Positions 17,459-26,578 of a stretch of DNA of 64,000 nucleotides are shown piece after piece; position 1 is the stretch's first letter, and every line of letters begins with the position of its first letter. The position numbers were made by a program, and so were the translations under genes. Source of the DNA: Yaniella halotolerans DSM 15476 (GTDB lineage: Bacteria > Actinomycetota > Actinomycetes > Actinomycetales > Micrococcaceae); NCBI RefSeq assembly GCF_000420805.1, contig NZ_ATVQ01000001.1, positions 930,001-994,000 of the forward strand, given 5' to 3'. The notes beneath the pieces are model-generated. The model did not search any database. It saw only the letters and a list, made by a program, of their open reading frames with translations, and had not been told where the DNA came from.

Positions 17459-18883
17459 TCACTTGAGTTTGTCGATGAAGCGGCCGCCAAGTTTTGGTTC
17501 CGGAGGGTAGGCGGCCTCGAGGGTGTCCAAACGCGTGGGCTTATAGAGATGAGTGCGGTATTGCGAGAAAAGGCGGAAGCTTTCGTAACCACCCCAGGCA
17601 CCAAATCCTGCAGCTCCGGTCGCATTGTGTGGCAGTGACGGCAAGGAAGCTTGCAGCACCGTCACGTTCATAACGGCAGCACCGGCGTTGATGCGGTGCA
17701 TGAAATCTCGACGGATGCGTCGACGTTCCGAGAAGCCATAGGCTACCGGCGGGGTTGGCATGGAATTGGCGAGTTCCATGGCTTCGTCATACGTATCCAC
17801 CACGAGAATCGGCAGGATGGGGCCAAGAATTTGTTCCTGCATGATCGCTGAGTTCGGGTCCACATCGGCCAGGATGGTGGGCGCGAGATATGCGGACTCG
17901 ATATTGTATTTTCCACCGTGGACCAACCGCGCCGGAGTAGCGCCGACCGCACCCTTCATGGTCGCCTGGAGCAGGCCCACAAGGCGTTGCGTGTGATCCG
18001 GGGTGATCATCCGCCCGAACTGTTTTGCCTCCCCCGGATTCGGACCGTAGAAGTCTTCGACCGCGTCAATAATCGCATCTTGAACTTTCGTCGCCACGTC
18101 GTAGCCGACGGCGATCAGGTAGTCGGGGCTCACCAGACTCTGTCCGGCATTCGAGAATTTCCCGTAGGCGATCCGGCGGCCGATGGTTTTCCAATCGTGC
18201 CCGTCCACCACGATGACCGGAGACTTCCCACCGAGTTGCAGAGTGACAGGCGTGAGTTGCTCGGCAGCACGCTGATACACTCGCCGCCCAACCGCTTCGG
18301 AGCCCGAATAAAACAGATGATCAAGCTGTTGAGACGCGAGTTCGTCCAGTGCGCCTTCTCCCCCGGTCACCGTGACGATCGAGCGAGGGTTCAGGTATTC
18401 GGGCAAAATCGTGCCCAGCAGTTTTGCCGTTTTGGGGGCACGCATAGATGGTTTCAGCACCACACAGTTGCCAGCGGCGACCGCTCCCACCAGCGGTGCG
18501 AGCAGACTATAAAACGGGTGGGTCCAGTGTCCAATAATGCCAACGGTTCCCAATGGGCGGGCTTTGACCATGGCCTGTCCGGGACGTAGCGCCAACGGGA
18601 TAGATCGTCGCCGATCAGGTTCCATCCAGTCAGTCAGATGCAGTATGGCGTGCGAGATCTCGTCTTTGACCGGGGTAAATTCGGTCTGATCAGTTTGAGC
18701 CGCGGATTTGCCGATATCTTGCCACAGGGCGTCCTGAATATCTTTCGAATAATCCTCAAAAAGTTCGCGCAAGCTCCGCAGCTGGTCCATGCGGAACGAC
18801 CGGGCGTGGGTTGCCCGGGTGGCGGCAAAGGATCGCAGCTGGGCGATCCGGGTGGTCATCGACTCGTTGGGGCCTGTGGTCAT
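17459..18883 (-). CDS. Aldehyde-dehydrogenase-like protein lacking active-site residues
   Basis: Class 3-like ALDH fold of normal length (474 aa from ATG 18883), but three catalytic positions are changed. The oxyanion-hole Asn of PWNYP is Thr121 (IGHWTHPF). The general-base Glu of LELGGKSP is Gln216 (TLQLGGKSP). The nucleophile Cys of NAGQTCVAPDY is Leu250 (NAGQSLVSPDY). The surrounding fold, including VVLKPS and FGAWGGYESF, is well kept and there is no frameshift. I infer that it cannot oxidise aldehydes and may have a structural, binding or regulatory role, or be an early pseudogene. It lies downstream of the BCCT gene direction-wise and is divergent from the LCP-like gene. Confidence 0.85.
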   Translation of the reverse strand: MTTGPNESMTTRIAQLRSFAATRATHARSFRMDQLRSLRELFEDYSKDIQDALWQDIGKSAAQTDQTEFTPVKDEISHAILHLTDWMEPDRRRSIPLALRPGQAMVKARPLGTVGIIGHWTHPFYSLLAPLVGAVAAGNCVVLKPSMRAPKTAKLLGTILPEYLNPRSIVTVTGGEGALDELASQQLDHLFYSGSEAVGRRVYQRAAEQLTPVTLQLGGKSPVIVVDGHDWKTIGRRIAYGKFSNAGQSLVSPDYLIAVGYDVATKVQDAIIDAVEDFYGPNPGEAKQFGRMITPDHTQRLVGLLQATMKGAVGATPARLVHGGKYNIESAYLAPTILADVDPNSAIMQEQILGPILPILVVDTYDEAMELANSMPTPPVAYGFSERRRIRRDFMHRINAGAAVMNVTVLQASLPSLPHNATGAAGFGAWGGYESFRLFSQYRTHLYKPTRLDTLEAAYPPEPKLGGRFIDKLK

Positions 18884-18956
18884 GCACTCCAGGCTACGAC
18901 AAATTCGTGGACCAATACTGGTGCCACCCTGAAGACGGTCAGCTAGACTTTGCCGC

Positions 18957-19694
18957 ATGGCTGCTGCTTCGCGACGAAAAACGGTATGGGTATGGGTGAT
19001 CGTACTGGCGGTCTTTGCCGGTGCAGTATGGGTTGCCGTCAGCACGATCCGTTCCAGTCTTCATCCGCTATCGGTCATTGAGGACCCGTTTCCACAAGAG
19101 GATCTCCGACCTGAAGGTTCCGAGGAAGAGCGCGGCCCCGTAAATTTCTTAGTGTTTGGGCAAGCCGCCTCGTCGAATCAGACGCTATCCATTTTCCATC
19201 TGGCCGATGGACGTCGTCGCATCGATATCCTCAATTTTCCGCAGGACGCCCACCTCGTGTCAGATTTGGATGATGTCGAAGGCACGCTGGTGGCCGTTGA
19301 GGAACTCACCGGTGCGCGCATGGAGCATGTGATGCTCTGGGATCTAGAATTTCTCACCGAACTGGACAGCACCGATATCACGGCCGAAGAGTTGACCGAA
19401 CACCCCGAGGCACTCAGCGCCGATGACGTGTGGACCTCCGTGCTGCAAGAAGCCCTAGACACCCAAGATCCAGGGCAGTTACAGTCCATCGCGAGGTCGC
19501 TGACCCCCTATGTTGCTGCCGATGGGGGCCTGAACACGGGCCGCATTACGGATCTTGCGCGGTCACTTCGGCACGTCCCGGCCGCCAATATTGCCTCGTG
19601 CAAACTTCCCGCAGACATGACGCAGACGCAGCGTGCGGATTTGGTCGAATACTTTGCCACCGGACAACCCACCCAGTGCGCTGAACTCTTCTAG
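18957..19694 (+). CDS. Membrane-anchored LytR/CpsA/Psr-like protein, divergent
   Basis: A 245-aa protein with an N-terminal basic stretch and one membrane segment (residues about 9-27, VWVWVIVLAVFAGAVWVAV), then an extracytoplasmic domain. VNFLVFGQAASSNQTLSIFH and DGRRRIDILNFPQDAHLV resemble the core of LCP phosphotransferases that attach polymers to the wall. The usual conserved Arg/Asp cluster (GSDSR, PRD) is degraded here (FGQAAS, PQD). It is therefore either a catalytically altered LCP relative or another family. Confidence 0.45.
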   Translation: MAAASRRKTVWVWVIVLAVFAGAVWVAVSTIRSSLHPLSVIEDPFPQEDLRPEGSEEERGPVNFLVFGQAASSNQTLSIFHLADGRRRIDILNFPQDAHLVSDLDDVEGTLVAVEELTGARMEHVMLWDLEFLTELDSTDITAEELTEHPEALSADDVWTSVLQEALDTQDPGQLQSIARSLTPYVAADGGLNTGRITDLARSLRHVPAANIASCKLPADMTQTQRADLVEYFATGQPTQCAELF

Positions 19695-19738
19695 GCTCTC
19701 GCCCAGCCGTCCTAGCTGCGTTCTTCGGGCTAGCTGGC

Positions 19739-20692
19739 CTATTCGGGCAGAGTCATGAGGTGCTCAAGCATTTCGGCGACCCCATCGTCATCACACGCCG
19801 GCGCGACGACGTCGGCTTCGGCAAACAGGCCGGGATGCCCCGATTGCACCGCATAACTGGTGCCGGCCCAGCGCAGCATCTGCTCATCGTTGCGCTGATC
19901 TCCGAAGGCAACGACGTCATTGGCGTGAATTCCCATCGACGCCGCATAATCGGCCAGAGTAGAGGCCTTGTGAACGTCGCCACGGGAAATTTCCAGCAGG
20001 GAGATGCCAGGCGCCGAGTGGGTAACCTGCACACGATGCCCGAAATGGGCTCGCACCGTCATCAACAAGTCATCCGGATCGTGACCGTTGACCTTGACCA
20101 TCAGTTTGACGACTTCGGGGTGTTCGGCCAGCCGATCGGTGATTTTCTCCGATTCGATCCAGCGAGACGACTGCACCGCAACGGAGTTCACCGGATCGGC
20201 GGTGATCGGCGGTGCCTCCTGAGCGGCACGGGCCCGAGCGCGCGAAGCCGAGGGAATGAATTCTGGTTCCATGATCAGCCCGGTGAGCGTTTCAGCACCG
20301 AAAATGGCACCCGAGTACAGACTGCGCAGCTCGTTGGTCACCTCGGTGACCAGATGCTGATCCATCGGATGCGCTTCCATGACGGTATCGGTGTTCATGT
20401 CATAGATAATCGCGCCGTTAGAAACAATCGCTGCACCCATTGGACCAAGGGTGGGGGCAAGGGCACTCATCCAGCGCATCGGGCGGCCGGTGACGAACGC
20501 GATCCGAATTCCAGCGGCATGCGCGGTGCTAAAGGCCGCCAGGGTCCGAGGCGAGACATATCCTGTGTGGGTTTGTGAGTACGGGATGATCGTCCCGTCT
20601 AAATCTGTGGCAATCAGTTGTGGCCTCACCAGCGGATGACCGATGGTGTCCCGCTCCACTTCGGCACCGTGAGGCGCCAAATGTTCTGGCAT
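19739..20692 (-). CDS. HAD-superfamily hydrolase, Cof-type
   Basis: Phosphatase-like HAD protein (317 aa). Motif I LIATDLDGTIIPYSQ begins only at residue ~27, motif II is FVTGRPMRWM, motif III Lys is in KLMVKVNGHD, and motif IV is DVVAFGDQRNDEQMLRWAG. A large C2 cap occupies residues about 100-210. Substrate unknown. Related by family only to the gene at 3578-4369. The ~20-residue N-terminal extension is unusual, so a later start is possible. Confidence 0.87.
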   Translation of the reverse strand: MPEHLAPHGAEVERDTIGHPLVRPQLIATDLDGTIIPYSQTHTGYVSPRTLAAFSTAHAAGIRIAFVTGRPMRWMSALAPTLGPMGAAIVSNGAIIYDMNTDTVMEAHPMDQHLVTEVTNELRSLYSGAIFGAETLTGLIMEPEFIPSASRARARAAQEAPPITADPVNSVAVQSSRWIESEKITDRLAEHPEVVKLMVKVNGHDPDDLLMTVRAHFGHRVQVTHSAPGISLLEISRGDVHKASTLADYAASMGIHANDVVAFGDQRNDEQMLRWAGTSYAVQSGHPGLFAEADVVAPACDDDGVAEMLEHLMTLPE

Positions 20693-20800
20693 GCGCGCAG
20701 TCCTTTCCTTACCTAAGAATCGTAGCGTGATTTACCTGCAGAGGTGTCATTCGTTGGTAGAGTCTTGCTCCGAACGAATACCGCGTGTAGAGGAGCCAGT

Positions 20801-22129
20801 ATGGCAGCATCATTCCGCAAGCGCTGGGGTCTCACCTGGGATATCCACGGCAATGGGAAAACCATCAACGCAGGCCAAGTTGTCAAACCCTACGAACGGA
20901 TGGCCTGGCCCCAGACGATCGGTATTGGACTCCAGCACGTGATGGCCATGTTCGGCTCAACCGTACTGGTACCGGCGCTCACCGGCTTCCCACCGACGGC
21001 GGCGCTGTTTTTCTCAGGTGTTGGCACACTCTTATTCCTGCTCATCACCAAGGGCAAGGTCCCAAGTTACCTGGGCTCCTCCTTCGCGTTCATCGCCCCC
21101 ATGGTGGCGGCCACGTCGATGCATTCAATGGCGGTTGCCTCGGGCGGCATCATCATTACCGGGCTCGCACTGGCGATTGTCGGGTTCATTGTCCACAAGG
21201 CGGGCACCCGTTGGATTCACGCGGTGATGCCGCCGGTGGTCATGGGAACAATTCTGGCGTTGATCGGTCTCAACCTGGCAGGGGCAACAACCGACGGGAT
21301 GGTCGAGGTTCCGCTCACGACCTTCGGGACCACGGCCGCCGTCATCATTACCGCGGTGCTATTCCGTGGTTTCTTGGGGCGGTTATCCATTCTGCTGGGT
21401 ATTGTGGTCGGCTACTTGCTGGCGCTGGCTCAGGACCAGATCGATTTCCAGCCGGTCGCCGAGGCTTCTTGGATAGGGCTACCCGCGTTTCACGCCCCGA
21501 AATTTGAGTTCGACGTCCTGTTTTTATTCTTGCCGGTGGTCTTCGTCCTGGTTGCCGAAAACATTGGTCACGTCCGCACGGTCGGTCTGATGACTCGCAG
21601 CAATCTGGACCCCCATAATGGCCGTGCGCTGATTGCCGACGGTATCGCTACGATGGTCTCGGGTTCGGGCGGTGGCGTTGGTACCACCACGTATGCGGAA
21701 AACATCGGGGTCATGGCATCGTCGCGTATCTATTCAACCGCGGCCTACTGGGTCGCGGGCATCGTGGCCATGAGCCTGGCGTTTTTCCCAAAGTTTGGTG
21801 CACTCATCGCCACAATCCCCATGGGTGTTGCAGCGGGCGCCGGCATCATTCTCTACGGCATGATCGGCATTATGGGCGCTCGCATATGGGTCAATAATGA
21901 AGTCGATTTTTCAAACACGATCAACCTGATGGCTGCTGGCTCTGGCCTCATCATCGCCATTGCGGATCCGGTGGTTGAAGTCGCCGGTATGCAGTTCGGC
22001 GGCATCGCGATGGGCACGCTGGCCGCACTGGGGATCTACCATCTGATGACGGCAATTGCCCGTTGGCGCGATACCGAACCCATCGAAGAAGACGATTTCG
22101 AGGCGGTCGAACCCGGACGCATCGGGTAA
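20801..22129 (+). CDS. Uracil/xanthine permease, NCS2 family
   Basis: Nucleobase:cation symporter of the UraA/UapA class (442 aa), about 14 membrane segments. ATG 20801 is preceded by AGAGGAG. Family marks are QHVMAMFGSTVLVP in TM1, GSSFAFIAPMVA in TM3, VFVLVAENIGHV (the TM8 substrate-binding Glu) and GSGGGVGTTTYAENIGVM in TM10. The N-terminus and VAENIGH favour a uracil permease over xanthine/urate carriers. Monocistronic, divergent from the HAD gene. Confidence 0.9.
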   Translation: MAASFRKRWGLTWDIHGNGKTINAGQVVKPYERMAWPQTIGIGLQHVMAMFGSTVLVPALTGFPPTAALFFSGVGTLLFLLITKGKVPSYLGSSFAFIAPMVAATSMHSMAVASGGIIITGLALAIVGFIVHKAGTRWIHAVMPPVVMGTILALIGLNLAGATTDGMVEVPLTTFGTTAAVIITAVLFRGFLGRLSILLGIVVGYLLALAQDQIDFQPVAEASWIGLPAFHAPKFEFDVLFLFLPVVFVLVAENIGHVRTVGLMTRSNLDPHNGRALIADGIATMVSGSGGGVGTTTYAENIGVMASSRIYSTAAYWVAGIVAMSLAFFPKFGALIATIPMGVAAGAGIILYGMIGIMGARIWVNNEVDFSNTINLMAAGSGLIIAIADPVVEVAGMQFGGIAMGTLAALGIYHLMTAIARWRDTEPIEEDDFEAVEPGRIG

Positions 22130-22146
22130 GCACCAAATCTTCCGGG

Positions 22147-22809
22147 CTAGCGGCTCGACCGCGGTCGCCGCCCCTTGGTAACTCCGATGAAGTCTTGAAT
22201 GAGCTCCGAGTCGGCAGCTCTGCGCCAGGCCAAGCCCGTTTCCCACCCCGGATGTAGCGAGGTTGGGAGCACGACGACGTCCTTTTGCCCAAACATACGC
22301 GCCACGGAGGCCGGCAGCACCGTATACCCAGAACCGGTTGCCGCCAACTGAATGGCCATCCGCTCCCCTGCCCCGACCTGTTCGGGAGCATCTAGCGGAT
22401 CATCCACCGGCTCCGAAGCGTGGTCTTGCGGGTCCCAGAACGTTTCACCGGCCACATCCTCGGCGCCGACCTGGCCGTCGTCCTCGGCCCAGGCCGCCAA
22501 AAGGTGATCTTCGGACACCACGATCACCGGTCGCTCCTCATAGAGCCGCACCAGATGTAGCTCGTCAGGGTTTAATCCGTGGTCGGCTACGAGCTGTTGC
22601 CAGGTTTGATCAGCGCGCCAGCGAATATACCCCAACTGCGGCAGATACCGGGGTGGATCGTGGGACTGCAGAAACAGCGTTTGGGAATGTTCATCCTGAT
22701 TCACCAACTCCACGTTGGAACCGCGGGCGGAAAACCGATGCACCCACTTGGATGGGGTCGCACCCGGGATGGTGGATAGAAACAGTGTCTCGACGGCCTG
22801 GTTGCTCAT
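22147..22809 (-). CDS. LysR-type substrate-binding-domain protein without HTH
   Basis: A 220-aa protein resembling the effector-binding half of LysR regulators: TLFLSTIPGATPSKWVHRF at the start, then RLYEERPVIVVSEDH and SGYTVLPASVARMFG. It has no winged HTH. Actinobacteria commonly encode such stand-alone proteins; function unknown. The C-terminal TKGRRPRSSR tail is basic. It is convergent with the NCS2 permease gene with a 17-base gap. Confidence 0.7.
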   Translation of the reverse strand: MSNQAVETLFLSTIPGATPSKWVHRFSARGSNVELVNQDEHSQTLFLQSHDPPRYLPQLGYIRWRADQTWQQLVADHGLNPDELHLVRLYEERPVIVVSEDHLLAAWAEDDGQVGAEDVAGETFWDPQDHASEPVDDPLDAPEQVGAGERMAIQLAATGSGYTVLPASVARMFGQKDVVVLPTSLHPGWETGLAWRRAADSELIQDFIGVTKGRRPRSSR

Positions 22810-22848
22810 GGTGTTCCACTTTAATGCACCGAACCCCGTTAAACGCGA

Positions 22849-22888
22849 ACACCGCCCGGTCGATCATCTTGGACCAACCGGGCGGTGT
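22849..22888 (-). terminator. Hairpin downstream of the YceI gene
   Basis: Twelve-bp perfect inverted repeat ACACCGCCCGGT / ACCGGGCGGTGT with a 16-base loop, 15 bases after the YceI stop on the minus strand. Confidence 0.6.
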
Positions 22889-22902
22889 CAGGTCTCTAAA
22901 GC

Positions 22903-23451
22903 TTAGGCTTCTTCTTCATCTTTGGTGAAGGAAACGTCGAGAGTAATGCGCACCTTATCGGAAACCAGGAAGCCACCAGCTTCGAGAGCAGCGTTCCAGG
23001 TCAGGCCGAACTCTTCACGTGAGATGTCGGTTGAGGCTTCGAAACCTGCGCGGGTCAAACCAAATGGGTCAACGGTCTGGCCACCGAATTCACCCTTGAA
23101 ATTGACAGCCTTGGTCACCCCACGAATCGTGAGGTTGCCGTTCAGGTCGAATGACTCACCATCGAAGTTCGCTACCTCAAGGGATTCAAACTTCAGCTGC
23201 GGGTGGTTTGCCGCGTCGAAGAAGTCTTCGCTGCGCAAGTGTTCGTCGCGGCCTTCGTTGCGGGTATCGACGGAGTCTGCCTGGACGGTTGCTTCCACAA
23301 CGGAGCCATTCAGGTCGCCGGTAAAGGTTGCGGTACCGGAGAATTCTTCGAAAGTACCACGAACGCGCGAGATGCCAGCGTGACGAACGCTAAACATTGC
23401 TTCTGAGTGTGATGCGTCGAGAGTCCATTTGCCAGCTGAAATGTTAGCCAT
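22903..23451 (-). CDS. YceI-family protein
   Basis: Lipocalin-like YceI protein (182 aa). It opens with SAGKWTLDASHSEAMFSVRH, and LTIRGVTKAVNFKGEF and FGLTRAGFEASTDISREEFG are diagnostic. YceI folds bind isoprenoid or other lipophilic molecules; the ligand is unknown. There is no signal peptide, so it acts in the cytosol, as is common in Actinobacteria. Single gene with its own terminator. Confidence 0.92.
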   Translation of the reverse strand: MANISAGKWTLDASHSEAMFSVRHAGISRVRGTFEEFSGTATFTGDLNGSVVEATVQADSVDTRNEGRDEHLRSEDFFDAANHPQLKFESLEVANFDGESFDLNGNLTIRGVTKAVNFKGEFGGQTVDPFGLTRAGFEASTDISREEFGLTWNAALEAGGFLVSDKVRITLDVSFTKDEEEA

Positions 23452-23663
23452 ATACGTTTTCCTCCATTGAGTTGATGTGCGGTGCCACTACCTTTTCGCA
23501 TGAGCACCATCTACTGCTGTACAACGTGTTCCAACACCAAACTATTCCAGATTTGAAATACTTTGTCGACTTTGCCGTCTCAGCCAACGGTAAACCGCCG
23601 GGCTGAACACTGGGTTACAGCGCGCTGACGCGGGCCTTCACGGAAATTGGTACGTTAACGAAT

Positions 23664-24332
23664 ATGACAATCGAGCAATTATCCGATTCCACCCAGGACT
23701 ACTTGAAGGCGATTTGGCTGGCCGGCGAGTGGTCGGATGAACCAGTGACGGCCACGGTGGTTTCGCGGCGGGTAGGGGTGACACTCTCGACGACGTCGGA
23801 TGCCCTGCGTCGGCTGCGGCGCTCCGGACTCATTGACCACGCCCCCTACGGTTCAATTGCCCTGACGGCCGCCGGTCGCGCTCATGCCGTCGACATGGTG
23901 CGTCGTCATCGGCTCATTGAAACCTTTTTGGTTCAGGCGCTGGACTACACCTGGGATCAGGTGCATAAGGAAGCCGAGATTCTCGAACATGCGGTTTCCG
24001 AGTTTATGGTCGACAAGATTGCCGAGTATTTGGGCCACCCAGACAGAGACCCCCACGGGGACCCGATTCCCGCAGCAGACGGGAGTGTCGAACGATTGAC
24101 CGCTATCTCGTTGACGAACCTCGGCGTTGGCATTTCGGCTTCGATTGAGCGGATTTCGGATGACGATCCGACCCTGCTGCAGTACTTCGCCTCGCACGGG
24201 GTCGCCCACGGCACGGTCATCAAACTGGCCGAGGGCGCACCGTTTTCGGATACCGTCACGCTGATCGCCCCGGATGCCCACCTGACGTTAGGCCCGGCTG
24301 CGCTCGACGCCGTCTGGGTCACGCCCGTCTAG
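23664..24332 (+). CDS. DtxR-family metal-dependent repressor, MntR (Mn) type
   Basis: Iron/manganese-responsive repressor (222 aa). Winged HTH is in residues 1-75, metal and dimer domain in about 76-145, and an SH3-like C-terminal domain from about 150. Metal ligands can be read: Asp12 where DtxR has Met10, Glu105 where DtxR has Cys102, plus Glu108 and His109. The second site is His82, Glu86 and His101. Asp and Glu at the two selective positions are the MntR pattern, so Mn(II) sensing is inferred. No transporter gene sits next to it. Convergent with the VanW gene. Confidence 0.85.
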   Translation: MTIEQLSDSTQDYLKAIWLAGEWSDEPVTATVVSRRVGVTLSTTSDALRRLRRSGLIDHAPYGSIALTAAGRAHAVDMVRRHRLIETFLVQALDYTWDQVHKEAEILEHAVSEFMVDKIAEYLGHPDRDPHGDPIPAADGSVERLTAISLTNLGVGISASIERISDDDPTLLQYFASHGVAHGTVIKLAEGAPFSDTVTLIAPDAHLTLGPAALDAVWVTPV

Positions 24333-24345
24333 GTATTCGGGCGCG

Positions 24346-26319
24346 TTACTCACAGATGACGGTTGGCCAACCAGAGTAGGCCCAGCTCCAGGATTCTTGG
24401 ACGGCTTCGCCGCTCGGTGGAGTTTTGGTGCGGTTGACGTCCACGGTAAAGCCACGGTCGCCACCGCTTTCGGAGATGCATTCCTCGTCGGTTGAACGAA
24501 TCGTTGGCGAAGCAGTGAAGTTATACGGTTCCGACGTCGAGGTTGCGATGTCGTAGTAGTCCGAACCCCACAGCCGGGTGTGCACCTGGGAGCCGTCCAA
24601 CCACATTTCCACGATCACCGGAGCATCGGTGTCGTTGGCCCAGCGGACATTGATCTGGCCTTCCCAGTAGGTCGATTCGCGGCCCTGCGGATAACGGTCG
24701 AACCACCGGGAGTGCGGTTTATGCTCCACGATGTCCATGCCGCCCAAGAAGCCTGCGTTATACGACATGGTGGCGATTTGCGACAGACCACCGCCCAGCG
24801 CCTCAGTAGTGACGCCGGACTCTACAACACCCGAGGAGTGGTAGCCATTGGCCGCGGTAATGGGAGCCAACAGGGCATTGAGGTTAAACTCATCGCCGGG
24901 CATAACCACGGTGCCGTTGACGCGTTGGGCACCGATTTCCAGGTTGGCGGTTCGCGGTCCGTCGGAAGCCGGGTACGGTGTCGCGTATTCGGCGACGACG
25001 TGGTTGACGTCCCAGGCCTCGGCTTCTTCCGTGGTGATCTCGGGTTCAACTTCGTGCAATTCAACACTGACGGAACGGGTTTGTTCGCCGTTCAGGTCAG
25101 CAAGAATTTCGTCGACGACTTGTTCTCCGTCAACTCCACGCCCAGAAGAGCCCGGGATGACTTCGGGAGAGGCTGACCCGGCAGAGCCGGTGAGTTCAAT
25201 CGAGGCGTCCTGATTCGTGGACTCAAATTCATCACTGTTTTGCGCTAGCGCGTCCGTCAGTGTATCACCGTCCAGCGACAGCACTGGCGCATCCCCGTCT
25301 TCGCCCTCTTCGACGCGAACTTCCGCTGCCTCGCCCAGTTGCGCGGGGGTGAGCTGTGCGGTCGCATCGTCGGCGGTCACCGTATAAATGTCATCGACGA
25401 GTGGTTGTGCGGTGTCTGCAACGAACGTGTCCCACTGTTCTTGGCTGACGTTTGGGGCCACGGCTTCACCGGGCGCCTCCATCTCGGTTTCGCTACCCAA
25501 CCAGTTGGCCGACAGATCGTTGGAAAGTTGTTCACTATCCACGGTGAAACCGTTGATCGGTTCCGAATAGTCCATGGATTCGCCCTCGTAGACCACTGAG
25601 CCTTCGGTCGGGTCGTAGGTCAGCTGCTCTGCCAGACCTGCGACTGCATCTTCTGCGGCTGCTTCGTCAACCGAGGTCGCCACGTCAACGTGGGCTTCAC
25701 CAAAGATTCGCCCCCAGAGTTCAACTGGGTCAAATGTGAGTTCGGTCAGATCGTTGAGGGTGGCGTCGACGTCGTAGGAGTATCCGGCTTCGGCTGGCAC
25801 GATGGAGGCCTCGGCGTCTGCTGCGCTGACCACGAGCTCGCGTTCAGCGCGGGCCGCAAGTTCTTCCTCGATCACCGGCGCGGCTTCGTCAACCGTTTTT
25901 CCAGAAACGTCTACACCCTCGACGGTCAGGGTCGCTGGAAGGTCGTTTTCAGTCGCAAATGCGACACCCACATACCCGATACCAAGCAGTAGCAGGAGCA
26001 CGACAACAACCCACGGCCAACGACGGCGCTTCCGCTTGGCCTTCGGAGGGTCCTCGCTACCCGTCGAACCACCGCCGGCTGCCACCGGATGGATCATTTT
26101 GGTTTGTTCTGTGGGAGCTGGCGGATCATACGTTTCCGGTCCCTGAGGGGTCTCGACAGCCTCTTGCGGGTCGGTGTCCGGTTCGGCATCAGGCGTGTCG
26201 TCGTTCGCTTCGGGGTCCCGTTGATCACCCAGCGCTGCGATGCGCTGCAACATGCGGCTCTCTGCGTCGAGCTCGTTGTCGGTGGGTTCCGACGGATCAG
26301 GTTTTTTATCGTCAGCCAT
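24346..26319 (-). CDS. VanW-family membrane-anchored protein
   Basis: A 657-aa protein. An acidic cytosolic N-terminus of ~100 residues (repeated D/E/P/T) precedes a basic KRKRRRWPW patch and one membrane helix (about 107-128). Then come two peptidoglycan-binding-type (PG_binding_4) repeats, and a VanW domain from about residue 490 (NVVAEYATPYPASDGPRTAN, GDEFNLNALLAPITAANGY, GGLSQIATMSYNAGFLGG). The architecture is common in Actinobacteria and the role at the wall is uncertain. No vancomycin-resistance genes are near. Confidence 0.88.
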   Translation of the reverse strand: MADDKKPDPSEPTDNELDAESRMLQRIAALGDQRDPEANDDTPDAEPDTDPQEAVETPQGPETYDPPAPTEQTKMIHPVAAGGGSTGSEDPPKAKRKRRRWPWVVVVLLLLLGIGYVGVAFATENDLPATLTVEGVDVSGKTVDEAAPVIEEELAARAERELVVSAADAEASIVPAEAGYSYDVDATLNDLTELTFDPVELWGRIFGEAHVDVATSVDEAAAEDAVAGLAEQLTYDPTEGSVVYEGESMDYSEPINGFTVDSEQLSNDLSANWLGSETEMEAPGEAVAPNVSQEQWDTFVADTAQPLVDDIYTVTADDATAQLTPAQLGEAAEVRVEEGEDGDAPVLSLDGDTLTDALAQNSDEFESTNQDASIELTGSAGSASPEVIPGSSGRGVDGEQVVDEILADLNGEQTRSVSVELHEVEPEITTEEAEAWDVNHVVAEYATPYPASDGPRTANLEIGAQRVNGTVVMPGDEFNLNALLAPITAANGYHSSGVVESGVTTEALGGGLSQIATMSYNAGFLGGMDIVEHKPHSRWFDRYPQGRESTYWEGQINVRWANDTDAPVIVEMWLDGSQVHTRLWGSDYYDIATSTSEPYNFTASPTIRSTDEECISESGGDRGFTVDVNRTKTPPSGEAVQESWSWAYSGWPTVICE

Positions 26320-26578
26320 ATGCTCTACTCATACAATATGACGGCGGAAATCCACTGCACCACCGCCCGGAATATATGCAACTGTTATACATGCCTGCAT
26401 AACGAGCGCAAGTATCATCGTAACGCCCAAAACGTCAGTACTTAGAGCACACCGAGATATGTTGCTCAGCTAGACTTTTGGAGCGGCGTCAACGTTAGAA
26501 GTTGTCTTGTCATATTTATCGTTTCGACACCCGGAAATACTGAACTTACGCACGTTTTGATGAGCTCGAAGGAAACCC

